DNA from: Pseudomonadota bacterium
GTDB taxonomy: Bacteria; Pseudomonadota; Alphaproteobacteria; Geminicoccales; Geminicoccaceae
Direction of reading: 5' to 3'
DNA length: 64,000 nucleotides
Assembly (NCBI GenBank): GCA_030549795.1
Contig: JAUQQO010000053.1
Coordinates: forward strand, 62,001-126,000
Made by a program: the position numbers and the translations under genes. The notes under the pieces were generated by a model, which did no database searches, was not told the DNA's origin, and saw only the letters and a program-made list of their open reading frames with translations. Shown one piece after another: positions 62,849 to 64,000 of this stretch; position 1 is the stretch's first letter, and each line of letters starts with the position of its first letter.

Positions 62849-64000
<1,152 letters not shown>

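Overview
The window reads as chromosomal DNA of a high-GC alphaproteobacterium, probably of the Rhodospirillales or a neighbouring order. Indications are CobS/CobT-type aerobic cobaltochelatase next to a J-domain protein and BolA, a classical Rieske/cytochrome b/cytochrome c1 operon, TAXI-type TRAP transport, OpgH-type glucan synthesis, and two CtrA-like TTAA-N7-TTAA/TTAC boxes. The species cannot be named from the sequence alone. Almost all of the window is coding. I see no insertion sequence, prophage or CRISPR array. One tRNA gene, tRNA-Leu(GAG), is present.

Layout. 1-3.7 kb: the end of a LivH-type permease, a secreted protein of unknown function, a BNR/Asp-box lipoprotein gene broken by one stop and one frameshift, an orphan DppB-type permease and a gene-poor gap; this corner looks partly decayed. 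3.7-6.9 kb: a TAXI TRAP binding protein and fused permease. 7-18.6 kb: housekeeping and repair genes, including CnoX-like thioredoxin, Trm112, DUF971, a Mre11/Rad50-like pair without a zinc hook, a GST-like protein, a class-I amidotransferase hydrolase, RluB-like, RsmD and ChaC.

18.6-28.9 kb is the accessory region of most interest. It holds an RTX/DUF4114 protein, five small Sec-exported proteins, four of which share a clear L-x(3)-LDxVxAG-like motif just after the signal peptide (the fifth only loosely), a cytosolic TPR/O-GlcNAc-transferase-like (SPINDLY, GT41) enzyme, a periplasmic C39-type cysteine peptidase, an outer-membrane beta-barrel with an N-terminal coiled coil, and a LuxR/CsgD-like regulator with a degenerate receiver domain. 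The peptidase and barrel resemble FapD and FapF of the Pseudomonas functional-amyloid (Fap) system. I propose a divergent Fap-like fibre or adhesin export locus, possibly under CtrA and the local LuxR protein. This is inference from protein features and gene order.

28.9-64 kb: a CoA-transferase pair with a UxaA/altronate-dehydratase-type enzyme; cobT-cobS-J protein-XRE regulator with divergent bolA; hemF-trmL; petABC; an overlapping operon of cytochrome b561, OpgH, an FkbM methyltransferase and an unknown Tat-exported protein; a large YfhO-like membrane protein; mgtE-maeB; tRNA-Leu; lipB; a pentapeptide-repeat protein; a PAS-GGDEF-EAL protein with a degenerate GGDEF motif; the NAD(P)HX repair enzyme with a TerB-like protein; a pseudo-receiver/Hpt protein; an OmpA-type lipoprotein; moaA; nadK; apt; and an aspartate aminotransferase cut by the window end.
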